From contig JACRBO010000841.1 of assembly GCA_016219235.1 (NCBI GenBank), positions 1 to 8,493 of the forward strand: 8,493 nucleotides of DNA, in the 5' to 3' direction. The notes beneath the pieces are model-generated. The model was not told the origin of the DNA and searched no databases. It saw only the letters and a list, made by a program, of their open reading frames with translations. The translations under genes and the position numbers were made by a program. Shown here piece by piece: positions 1 through 5,566 of this stretch. The stretch comes from Chloroflexota bacterium (GTDB taxonomy: Bacteria; Chloroflexota; Anaerolineae; Fen-1058). Every line of letters starts with the position of its first letter. The stretch's first letter is position 1.

Positions 1-66
1 CGCCTGCTGGCGGAGTTTGTCGCGGCATTGGACGAAGAATTTTATCGATCATTGACTGAGGGATAG
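1..66 (+). CDS. C-terminal end of an unidentified protein (partial)
   Basis: Frame 1 is open from the window edge to a TAG stop at 64-66 and encodes 21 residues, RLLAEFVAALDEEFYRSLTE followed by G. The acidic/hydrophobic pattern suggests a terminal helix, and the codon use matches the GC-rich genes that follow. No family can be assigned from so short a tail. It is on the same strand as the downstream M42 gene but separated from it by 113 bp of repetitive spacer, so co-transcription is uncertain. The call rests only on an open frame ending in a stop just before obviously non-coding sequence. Confidence 0.5.
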   Translation, partial: RLLAEFVAALDEEFYRSLTEG

Positions 67-73
67 CACGACT

Positions 74-168
74 GAGAGACGGAGAGAAAGAGAGACAGGG
101 AGATAGAGGGACAGAGAGCACACATTCCCTTCTTCTCTCCATCCCTCAATCGCTCCATCGCTCTGTCC
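74..168. repeat. Purine-rich block followed by pyrimidine-rich block (imperfect inverted repeat)
   Basis: Bases 74-118 on the + strand are almost all purines with GAGAGAC and GGGACAGAG-type words. Bases 125-168 are almost all pyrimidines, with TCTCTCC, ATCCCTC and CTCTGTCC words. GGACAGAG near 109-116 and CTCTGTCC at 161-168 are complementary, so the two halves can fold as a long imperfect hairpin. It fills the gap between the partial first gene and the first M42 gene. There is no T-run typical of an intrinsic terminator. Its function is unknown. Confidence 0.6.
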
Positions 169-179
169 AAAACCAGAAC

Positions 180-1241
180 ATGCCAACATTGACCACCCAC
201 CTCAAGACCCTCAGCAACGCGATCGGCGTCAGTGGCGACGAAGGCGCGATCCGCAAACTCGTCATGGTCGCCATCCGCGATCACGTTGACGAAGTGCACG
301 TGGACACCATCGGCAATGTGCTGGCGATCAAGCGCGCGCGCGGTACTGTCGCGCGGGGCAAACCAAAACTCCGTGTGATGCTGGATGCCCACATGGACGA
401 AGTGGGCGTCATGATCGTCGGCGCGAACGACGATGGCACACTCAAGGTCCGCGCGGTGGGCGGCCTCGATCCGCGCATTCTGCCGGGCAAAATCATCACC
501 GTCGGGCATGGTAACCTATCGGGCGTGATCGGCCTCCCGCCGGTGCACGTCAGCAAAGGCGACACCGACGTGCGCCAGATCGATCAACTCTCAATCGACA
601 TTGGCGCGTCAACAAAAGATGAAGCGCTCGGCGCGGCCCCGATCGGCACACTGGCGACCTTCAACACGCAGTATCGAGCATTGGGCGCGACCGCTTACGG
701 CAAGGCGTTTGACGACCGCGCGGGCTGCGCGATATTGATCGAGATTCTACGCGGGCCGCGTTTGCCCGTCGAGATTCTGGCGGCCTTTACCGTGCAGGAA
801 GAAGTGGGGCTGCGCGGAGCGCAGGTGGCCGCGCACACCTTCGATCCCGATGCGGCCATCGCCATCGACTGCACACCCGCCAACGATCTGCCGCCGACCA
901 TCGAGGCCGACGTCAGCCCGAATACGCGGCTGGGCGACGGTCCCGCCATCTACGTGATGACGCGGCGTGATGTGTCCGATCCGCGATTGGTAAAACATGT
1001 GATCGGCGTGAGTGAAGCGCAAGGGATTGCGTATCAACTGCGACAACCGGGCGGCGGCGGGACCAATGCGGGCGGCATCATCCCCGCCCGATCGGGTGTG
1101 CCGACGATCTCGGTCTCTGTGCCCGCGCGTTATATTCACTCGCCCGCGGCTGTTATCAACCTGGGCGATGTGCGCCACACCGTTGAACTGGTGCGTGAAA
1201 GCGTGGCGCGTTTAACGCCGAAAGTATTGGTACACGGATAA
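180..1241 (+). CDS. M42-family metallo-aminopeptidase (first of two tandem paralogues)
   Basis: A 353-residue cytoplasmic di-metal aminopeptidase of family M42 (glutamyl aminopeptidase / FrvX / TET-type, also annotated as endoglucanase M), expected to trim N-terminal residues from peptides. The full ligand set is visible: AHMDEVG (His71, Asp73), the bridging Asp178 in FDDRAGC, QEEVGLRGA with catalytic Glu207 and metal-binding Glu208, Asp230 in IDCTPAND, and His320 in RYIHSPA. The GGGGTNAG substrate-binding loop is at 291-298. Length and order match the family (about 340-360 residues). The ATG at 180 places the usual N-terminal helix (LTTHLKTLSNAIGVSGDEG) right after the start, although no clear ribosome binding site precedes it. 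Its last codons and TAA stop merge into a spacer repeat beginning at 1232. Substrate specificity cannot be read from sequence. Confidence 0.93.
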   Translation: MPTLTTHLKTLSNAIGVSGDEGAIRKLVMVAIRDHVDEVHVDTIGNVLAIKRARGTVARGKPKLRVMLDAHMDEVGVMIVGANDDGTLKVRAVGGLDPRILPGKIITVGHGNLSGVIGLPPVHVSKGDTDVRQIDQLSIDIGASTKDEALGAAPIGTLATFNTQYRALGATAYGKAFDDRAGCAILIEILRGPRLPVEILAAFTVQEEVGLRGAQVAAHTFDPDAAIAIDCTPANDLPPTIEADVSPNTRLGDGPAIYVMTRRDVSDPRLVKHVIGVSEAQGIAYQLRQPGGGGTNAGGIIPARSGVPTISVSVPARYIHSPAAVINLGDVRHTVELVRESVARLTPKVLVHG

Positions 1242-1301
1242 CACAGATGCCACGGATTGAAAGCAGACAATATCTGTGTTCATCTGTGAGAATCTGTGTC
1301 C
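1232..1301. repeat. Degenerate ATCTGTGT / CACGGAT spacer repeats
   Basis: The short spacer between the two M42 genes is built from variants of one word. ACACGGATA and CACGGATT lie in one orientation, and ATCTGTGT, ATCTGTGA and ATCTGTGTCC lie in the other. ACACAGAT at 1241-1248 and ATCTGTGT at 1272-1279 form a perfect 8-bp inverted pair. The repeat overlaps the last codons and stop of the upstream gene. A related set lies at 2442-2505. Words like these recur in spacers of several bacterial phyla; their role is not known to me. Confidence 0.65.
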
Positions 1302-1307
1302 GAAAGG
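1302..1307 (+). promoter_or_regulatory. Ribosome binding site deciding the GTG start of the second M42 gene
   Basis: GAAAGG lies 7 nt before a GTG at 1315. The alternative upstream GTG at 1276 has no comparable motif and would add 13 residues (MFICENLCPKGIS) translated from the spacer repeat. The protein family normally begins with a short segment like KDLIQKLVNAFGPTG, which supports 1315. Confidence 0.6.
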
Positions 1308-1314
1308 CATCTCA

Positions 1315-2316
1315 GTGAAAGACCTGATTCAGAAGTTAGTCAATGCCTTTGGCCCCACCGGCTTTGAAGATGAAGTCCGGTCGATCATTCAGGCCGAAAT
1401 CAAGGGCCTGGCCGATGAAGTCAGCGTCGGTAAATTGGGCAGCCTGATTGCGTTAAAGAAGGGCACTGGCCGGGGCAAAAAGATCATGCTCGTCGCGCAC
1501 ATGGACGAGATCGGCCTGATGGTGACGCACATCGACAATCGCGGCTATGCGCGCGTGACGCCGCTGGGCACGGTGTTTCCGCTGTACGCCGTGGGGCAGC
1601 GCGTGCGCTTTACCGACGGGCGCGCGGGTGTGCTGTGCGTCGATCGGCGCGAGGATTCGACCAAAGTGCCCAACTTCGATCAGCTGTACATCGATCTGGG
1701 CGCGAAGGATAAGAAGTCTTGCCCGGTCAACGTCGGTGACGTGGCCGCCTTTCAGCAATCCTCGGCTGAATTCGACGGCCGTCTGATGGCGAAAAGCCTG
1801 GACGATCGGCTGGGCTGCGCGATGCTGATCGAGGTGTTGCGCCGTCTGACCTCAACACCACATGATGTCTATTGCGTGTTCAGCGTGCAGGAAGAACTGA
1901 CCTCGGTGGGCGCGCGCACGGCGGCCTACAGCATCGAGCCGGATGTGGCAATCGTGGTGGATGTCACCTCGACCGGGGATACGCCCAAGGCACTGCCGAT
2001 GGCGGTGGAGTTGGGCAAAGGCCCGGCCATCAAAGTGCGCGATGCGGGCAGCATCGCCGATCCGCGCGTGCGGCGGTGGATGGTGCAGCGCGCCAAAGAG
2101 GCAAAGATTCCGTATCAACTGGAGATTCTGCGCGACGGCTCAACCGACGCCGACGTGATTCAGCCCGCGCGCGACGGTGTGCCCAGCGGCGGCGTGTTGA
2201 TTCCGTGCCGCCACGTTCACAGCCCGACGGAACTGGTGGACATGGCGGATGTGGAGAATGGCGTGAAGTTGCTGTTGGAGTTGGTGAAGAAGCCGATCGT
2301 GATGAGTAATGAGTAA
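1315..2316 (+). CDS. M42-family metallo-aminopeptidase (second tandem paralogue)
   Basis: A 333-residue M42 aminopeptidase from the preferred GTG at 1315 (346 residues from the GTG at 1276). The metal ligands are present: VAHMDEIG (His62, Asp64), Asp163 in LDDRLGC, Glu193-Glu194 in VQEELTSVGA, Asp216 in VVDVTS, and His302 in RHVHSP. The region after the catalytic glutamates is unusual: EELTSVGA replaces the common EEVGLRGA seen in the neighbour. The two proteins share the same layout but are clearly diverged, so this is an old duplication or separate subfamilies that may form mixed or separate dodecameric complexes with different specificity. Spacing of 73 bp on the same strand suggests one transcript, ending at the strong hairpin at 2392-2431. 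The C-terminal residues MSNE and the TAA stop are encoded by the first heptad repeat units, so the repeat has supplied or replaced the original 3' end. Confidence 0.92.
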   Translation: MKDLIQKLVNAFGPTGFEDEVRSIIQAEIKGLADEVSVGKLGSLIALKKGTGRGKKIMLVAHMDEIGLMVTHIDNRGYARVTPLGTVFPLYAVGQRVRFTDGRAGVLCVDRREDSTKVPNFDQLYIDLGAKDKKSCPVNVGDVAAFQQSSAEFDGRLMAKSLDDRLGCAMLIEVLRRLTSTPHDVYCVFSVQEELTSVGARTAAYSIEPDVAIVVDVTSTGDTPKALPMAVELGKGPAIKVRDAGSIADPRVRRWMVQRAKEAKIPYQLEILRDGSTDADVIQPARDGVPSGGVLIPCRHVHSPTELVDMADVENGVKLLLELVKKPIVMSNE

Positions 2317-2384
2317 CGAGTGATGAGTGACGAGTGACGAGTGATGAGTGATGAGTGAAACGTGGTGCGTAATGCGTGTTGCGT
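2301..2384 (+). repeat. Array of twelve consecutive 7-bp units (RAYGAGT, then degenerate)
   Basis: The stretch reads cleanly as heptads in one phase: GATGAGT, AATGAGT, AACGAGT, GATGAGT, GACGAGT, GACGAGT, GATGAGT, GATGAGT, then GAAACGT, GGTGCGT, AATGCGT, GTTGCGT. The first two units encode the end of the second M42 protein and its stop. Because 7 is not a multiple of 3, the TGA made at each unit junction falls in all three + strand frames within 21 bp. The same unit recurs, in inverted orientation, at 3088-3139. Confidence 0.85.
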
Positions 2385-2390
2385 GAAAAG

Positions 2391-2431
2391 CAAAGTCCGG
2401 TCGAAGCAAGTGCGCTTCGGCCGGACTTTTT
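2391..2431 (+). terminator. Strong hairpin terminator, probably bidirectional
   Basis: The left arm 2392-2406 (AAAGTCCGGTCGAAG) pairs with the right arm 2415-2429 (CTTCGGCCGGACTTT) with one G-U pair. An additional C2407-G2414 pair leaves a 6-nt loop. A run of five T follows from 2427. It ends the + strand M42 genes. Read from the other strand, the same stem is followed by TTTGCTTTT, so it can also end the leftward cysC operon. Confidence 0.88.
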
Positions 2432-2441
2432 GGTTCTGAGT

Positions 2442-2505
2442 ACGGATTACTGAATAAGCGGATTCTCTTTTCAAAGCATCTGCGTAACCTATGTAATCCG
2501 TGTCC
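2442..2505. repeat. Second copy of the ATCTGTG / ATCCGTG spacer repeat family
   Basis: ACGGATTAC at 2442-2450 and GTAATCCGT at 2493-2501 are perfect 9-bp inverted arms. Between and beside them are GCATCTGCGTAAC and ATCCGTGTCC, related to the words at 1232-1301. It lies between the terminator and the 3' end of cysC. No gene is visible in the 2317-2511 spacer. Confidence 0.6.
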
Positions 2506-2511
2506 AGAGAA

Positions 2512-3054
2512 TTACGCGGCGGGGATGTAGCCCAGTTCTTCCAACTTGCGCATGACTTTGGCGGCGCTTTGCTGCGGCGTCTCGCTGCCGTCGCTGTGGC
2601 AGACCACTTCGGGGTTCAACGGCGCTTCGTATGGATCATCGACGCCGGTGAAGTTCTTGATCTCGCCGCGCAGCGCCTTCTTGTACAGGCCCTTCACATC
2701 GCGCTCGGCCAGTACGTCGATGGGCGCGCTGACGTACACTTCCACGAAACGCTTTACCTTGCCCCGGATTTCATCGCGAATTTCGTGATAAGGCGAAATG
2801 GCGGCGGCGATGGCGACCACACCGTTGCGGCTCAACACTTCGCACACCCAGCCGATGCGGCGGATATTGGTATCGCGGTCTTCCTTGCTGAAGCCCAACC
2901 CCTTTGATAAGTTCGTGCGGATGACGTCGCCGTCCAGCACTTCGACGCGCAGCGAGCGAGTGCGCAACTCGGCTTCGATCAGGTTCGCCAGCGTGCTCTT
3001 GCCCGCGCCCGACAAGCCCGTAAACCAGACTGTACAACCGTGTTCGAGATTCAT
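2512..3054 (-). CDS. cysC: Adenylyl-sulfate (APS) kinase
   Basis: A 180-residue cytoplasmic kinase that phosphorylates APS with ATP to give PAPS, the donor for sulfotransferases or the substrate of PAPS reductase. The P-loop GLSGAGKST is at 13-21, DGD at 41-43, the typical [17 protein letters not shown] stretch at 52-68, the SPY motif with the conserved serine at 87-89, and the lid-like [16 protein letters not shown] at 135-150. Length fits a stand-alone CysC with no fused sulfurylase domain. The ATG at 3054 is preceded by AAGGAA with a 6-nt spacer (complement of 3061-3066), which fixes the start. It is the last gene of a leftward cluster after sat and a phosphodiesterase-like gene, separated from the latter by 95 bp containing a long palindrome. 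Confidence 0.95.
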   Translation of the reverse strand: MNLEHGCTVWFTGLSGAGKSTLANLIEAELRTRSLRVEVLDGDVIRTNLSKGLGFSKEDRDTNIRRIGWVCEVLSRNGVVAIAAAISPYHEIRDEIRGKVKRFVEVYVSAPIDVLAERDVKGLYKKALRGEIKNFTGVDDPYEAPLNPEVVCHSDGSETPQQSAAKVMRKLEELGYIPAA

Positions 3055-3087
3055 TGAATGTTCCTTGTTGAATAGATTTCGATGATT

Positions 3088-3139
3088 GTGACGAGTGACG
3101 AGTGATGAGTGAATTCACTCGTCACTCGTCACTCGTCAC
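3088..3139. repeat. 52-bp near-perfect palindrome of inverted heptads
   Basis: Three heptads GACGAGT, GACGAGT, GATGAGT (3090-3110) face three ACTCGTC units (3117-3137) around a central GAATTC at 3111-3116. Only one pair (T3106 with G3121) is not complementary, and it would be a G-U pair in + strand RNA. There is no loop, so it would form a hairpin with a tiny turn or a cruciform. It sits in the 95-bp gap between cysC and the upstream phosphodiesterase gene. No T-run follows it, so it is not a standard terminator, but it could stabilise or attenuate the operon message. Confidence 0.85.
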
Positions 3140-3149
3140 CAATTGGTCT

Positions 3150-4535
3150 TCAAACTTCGATGATCTTGCCCTGCATATCCGCCGGAATCGGCTCATCCAT
3201 GTAATGCAACACCGTCGGCGCGATGTCCATGATCTCGGCTTGCAGGCGACGGCCACCCAGATCGCGCGCGGGATCATACAGAATGAACATCCCTTGCTGC
3301 GCGTGATTGGCGTCGTCGGGGCCGGTATCGTTCTCAAAGGTATAGATGCTATCGAGACCGAGCGAACCGACCGAGCGCCAGTACAGATCGCCGAAGTAGA
3401 CGATGAGATCAGGCGCGATGTTGTTGACTTCGTGATAGAGGTCTTCCGGCTTGAAAACCTGAGTGTGAATATCCGCGCCGTTGGGGCCGGGAATAGCGAT
3501 CAGGCGGCGGGCCAACTCATCGCGTTCGCGTTCGTAATCGGCGGGCGCGATGAGGCCGTTGGGTTCGCGGCCTTGCACGTTCATGAAGATGCGTGCGTAG
3601 TAGCCGCCCGAACTCCACGCTTTGGTCTTAGTCCAATCGACCTTCACACGCTCGAAGGGCGTCATCTTGTCCGGCACATCTTGCGCCAGCGTCAGATAAC
3701 CCTCGCGCCGCAGCCATTCATTCACGGCGATGCCGCCATCCATCCGCTTTGCACCGTGATCGGATGCGACCATCACCACGGTATCGTCAGGCAGCAAGGC
3801 CAGCATCTCGCCGATTTCACGATCGAGATAGATGTAGTAATCGCGGATCGCGTTGAGGTATTTGTTGCCCGGCTCAAAGCGCCAATGTCCTTCGTCGGCG
3901 AAGCTCCACATGCCGTGATGGATGCGATCGACGCCCATCTCGACGAACATGAAGAAATCCCACGGCTTGTCGGTGATCATGCGCTTGACCAACTGGCAGC
4001 GCACGCGCGTCATCTCATAGATCTGGCGCAGCAGATAATCTTTGTCTGCGGTGCGGAAGTCTTTGACATCGACCCAGTATTCGCCCACCCACGCGGCGAT
4101 TTCCTGTTTGAACTCCGGCGGATACGTATAGCTGGACGCGATACTCGGTGTGAGGAAACAACCGACGAGGCAGCCGTTAACCGATCGGGGGGGATACGTG
4201 CCGGGGACGCCCACTACGTTCACGCGCTTGTTCGATCGACTGAGGATGTCCCACACCCGATCGACCTTCACGGCGCTGCCGGTCGCAATCGACATCTTGT
4301 CATACGACCAATCGGCGCGGTTGCGGAAGCCGTAGATGCCCAGCGTGCCCGGGTCTTTGCTGGATGTCATCACGCTCCACGCGGGCACGGTGATGGCGGG
4401 CGTACACGATGCGAGATTGCCGTAGACGCCGCGCGACATCAGGCGATTGAGGTTAGGCAATAAATCGCGCCAGCGCTCGAAAACTAATTCGGGCGCGGCG
4501 CAATCCAGACCGATGACGAAGACTTTTGGTGCCAC
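3150..4535 (-). CDS. Alkaline-phosphatase-superfamily hydrolase (type I phosphodiesterase/nucleotide pyrophosphatase-like)
   Basis: A 461-residue protein with the metal and nucleophile motifs of the superfamily. Asp11 is in IGLDCAAPE. Thr49, the likely nucleophile, lies in TPAITVPAWS, followed by the family-typical DPGTLGIYGFRNR. Asp203 and His207 are in VDRIHHGMW, Asp259-His260 in ASDHG, and His411 in NHAQQGMF. No signal peptide or membrane segment is visible, so it is probably cytoplasmic. The start is a GTG at 4535, only 3 nt after the sat stop, so translation is probably coupled. No internal ATG would preserve the N-terminal metal site. Its place between sat and cysC suggests a job linked to APS, PAPS or a sulfated or phosphorylated product, but the substrate cannot be told. 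Predicted phosphopentomutase-like or sulfatase roles are less likely: there is no sulfatase CxPxR motif for formylglycine. Confidence 0.85.
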   Translation of the reverse strand: MAPKVFVIGLDCAAPELVFERWRDLLPNLNRLMSRGVYGNLASCTPAITVPAWSVMTSSKDPGTLGIYGFRNRADWSYDKMSIATGSAVKVDRVWDILSRSNKRVNVVGVPGTYPPRSVNGCLVGCFLTPSIASSYTYPPEFKQEIAAWVGEYWVDVKDFRTADKDYLLRQIYEMTRVRCQLVKRMITDKPWDFFMFVEMGVDRIHHGMWSFADEGHWRFEPGNKYLNAIRDYYIYLDREIGEMLALLPDDTVVMVASDHGAKRMDGGIAVNEWLRREGYLTLAQDVPDKMTPFERVKVDWTKTKAWSSGGYYARIFMNVQGREPNGLIAPADYERERDELARRLIAIPGPNGADIHTQVFKPEDLYHEVNNIAPDLIVYFGDLYWRSVGSLGLDSIYTFENDTGPDDANHAQQGMFILYDPARDLGGRRLQAEIMDIAPTVLHYMDEPIPADMQGKIIEV

Positions 4536-4538
4536 TGC

Positions 4539-5423
4539 TTATTGCCCGTTTTCGCGCAGACCATCGATAAGGACCTGGCCCACTTCAGGGCGCGTGAATT
4601 CGTGCGGCAGCGGTTCGCCCGCGCGGAGGCGGCGGCGCACTTCGGTGCCGCTGAAGATCAGATGCTGCGACTTGTCGTGCGGGCACGTCCGCGATGAGAC
4701 AATGGCCTCGCACTTCTGGCAGTAGAAGGTGTGCTCGAACATCAAGGGCGTGATGCCCAATTCGCCGGGCTGGAATTCATCGAAGATCAACTGCGCGTCA
4801 TAGGTGCCGTAGTAGTTGCCCACGCCCGCATGATCGCGGCCGACGATGAAGTGCGTGCAGCCATAGTTCTTGCGGCACAGCGCGTGGAAGATGGCCTCGC
4901 GCGGACCGGCGTAGCGCATCGCCGCCGGGAAGACGCTCAGCGCCACGCGGTTGGCCGGATAGTAATTGTCGAGCAGCACGTCGCCTTGCTGATAGAGCCG
5001 CGCCACGCCGGGATGCTTCTCTTCTTCGGTGCGGAAAACCTCGCGGGCTTCGCGCTGCTTATCGTAATCGAACTTCTCTTCGACGGTCGCGATCGCCAGA
5101 ATGTGACCATCGGGTTCGGCCAGGGCGACGCGCTGCCCGTCCTTGATCGAGTCGGCGAATTCGCGATCGACGGGCAACGTGATCGGAATCGACCAGACGC
5201 TGCCGTTGGTCAAGTGCATAGTATCGACGACGCTGGCGTAATCGGCTTTGTTGAGGAAGCCAGTCAGCGGCGTGTAGGCACCGTTGCCGAGCAACTCGAC
5301 ATCGCTGATGGAGAGCGGGCTGAGTACGATTTGAGGGAGGCTGCGGGCTTCTTGCAACGCGGCTTCGCGCTGAGCGGGGTCAATAAAAACGCCCGCGAGG
5401 GGCGTCGGATGCTGGTCTGTCAT
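4539..5423 (-). CDS. sat: Sulfate adenylyltransferase (ATP sulfurylase) with an internal in-frame deletion
   Basis: Sat makes APS from sulfate and ATP. The 294-residue product has the N-terminal PUA-like domain ([20 protein letters not shown] at 35-54, SVWSIPITL at 75-83). After [13 protein letters not shown] (137-149) it jumps to [20 protein letters not shown], which in family members lies about 90 residues further on. The skipped part normally carries the QxRNPxHxxH motif that binds ATP and does catalysis, so it is absent. The rest is well conserved: [36 protein letters not shown] (195-211), and a probable zinc site with Cys235, Cys238, Cys247 and a nearby His. Normal bacterial Sat is about 380 residues, matching 294 plus the gap. 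The frame is open and the ATG at 5423 has an upstream GAAGGGA. Either the enzyme is inactive or the assembly lost about 270 bp. First gene of the leftward operon. Confidence 0.9.
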   Translation of the reverse strand: MTDQHPTPLAGVFIDPAQREAALQEARSLPQIVLSPLSISDVELLGNGAYTPLTGFLNKADYASVVDTMHLTNGSVWSIPITLPVDREFADSIKDGQRVALAEPDGHILAIATVEEKFDYDKQREAREVFRTEEEKHPGVARLYQQGDVLLDNYYPANRVALSVFPAAMRYAGPREAIFHALCRKNYGCTHFIVGRDHAGVGNYYGTYDAQLIFDEFQPGELGITPLMFEHTFYCQKCEAIVSSRTCPHDKSQHLIFSGTEVRRRLRAGEPLPHEFTRPEVGQVLIDGLRENGQ

Positions 5424-5457
5424 TGAAATACAGTCCCTTCTAATCTAGAGTGGCAAG

Positions 5458-5486
5458 ATTATAACTGAGCTCGTCTCAATCGTCAA
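5458..5486 (-). promoter_or_regulatory. Sigma70-type promoter of the sat operon
   Basis: On the - strand, TTGACG (complement of 5481-5486) is followed after exactly 17 bp by TATAAT (complement of 5458-5463). The predicted start of transcription is near 5451, giving a leader of about 28 nt before the sat ATG at 5423. It matches the primary-sigma consensus at 11 of 12 positions. Confidence 0.8.
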
Positions 5487-5499
5487 AAGACGGCACATG

Positions 5500-5518
5500 G
5501 CACGGGGCGTGCTATAAT
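5500..5518 (+). promoter_or_regulatory. Extended -10 promoter with an overlapping inverted repeat, driving the rightward membrane-protein gene
   Basis: TGCTATAAT at 5510-5518 is a perfect extended -10 element (TGnTATAAT). The -35 position holds only a weak match, as is common for extended -10 promoters. GCACG and CGTGC at 5500-5504 and 5508-5512, with a 3-nt spacer, form an inverted repeat just upstream of and touching the -10 element. It could be an operator, but it is short. The site is divergent from the sat promoter, their -10 elements being about 50 bp apart. Confidence 0.65.
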
Positions 5519-5566
5519 CCATGTTGCACATAAACGGCTGTGTCATCTCAAGGATTGTCTCAACCC

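Noticed and set aside
42..509. Long - strand open frame opposite the first M42 gene
   Set aside because: It is antisense to a gene with complete catalytic motifs, its residues are His/Asp/Ala/Arg-rich as expected of a GC-rich shadow, and it runs into the purine/pyrimidine repeat.
1276..1314. N-terminal extension of the second M42 protein from the GTG at 1276
   Set aside because: The extension is translated spacer repeat, has no ribosome binding site and is not family-like; the GTG at 1315 is better supported.
2140..2409. - strand frames rich in repeated THHSSL-type residues, resembling a repeat protein
   Set aside because: They are translations of the stop-free strand of the 7-bp array, not a gene.
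2301..3139. Possible CRISPR array from the repeated GAYGAGT units
   Set aside because: The units are 7 bp with no unique spacers and there are no cas genes.
3102..4463. 453-residue + strand open frame opposite the phosphodiesterase gene
   Set aside because: The opposite strand encodes a recognisable alkaline-phosphatase-superfamily protein with all metal motifs; this frame begins inside the palindrome and has no family-like motifs.
4731..5426. + strand open frame opposite sat
   Set aside because: It is a shadow of the conserved Sat frame with no recognisable domain.
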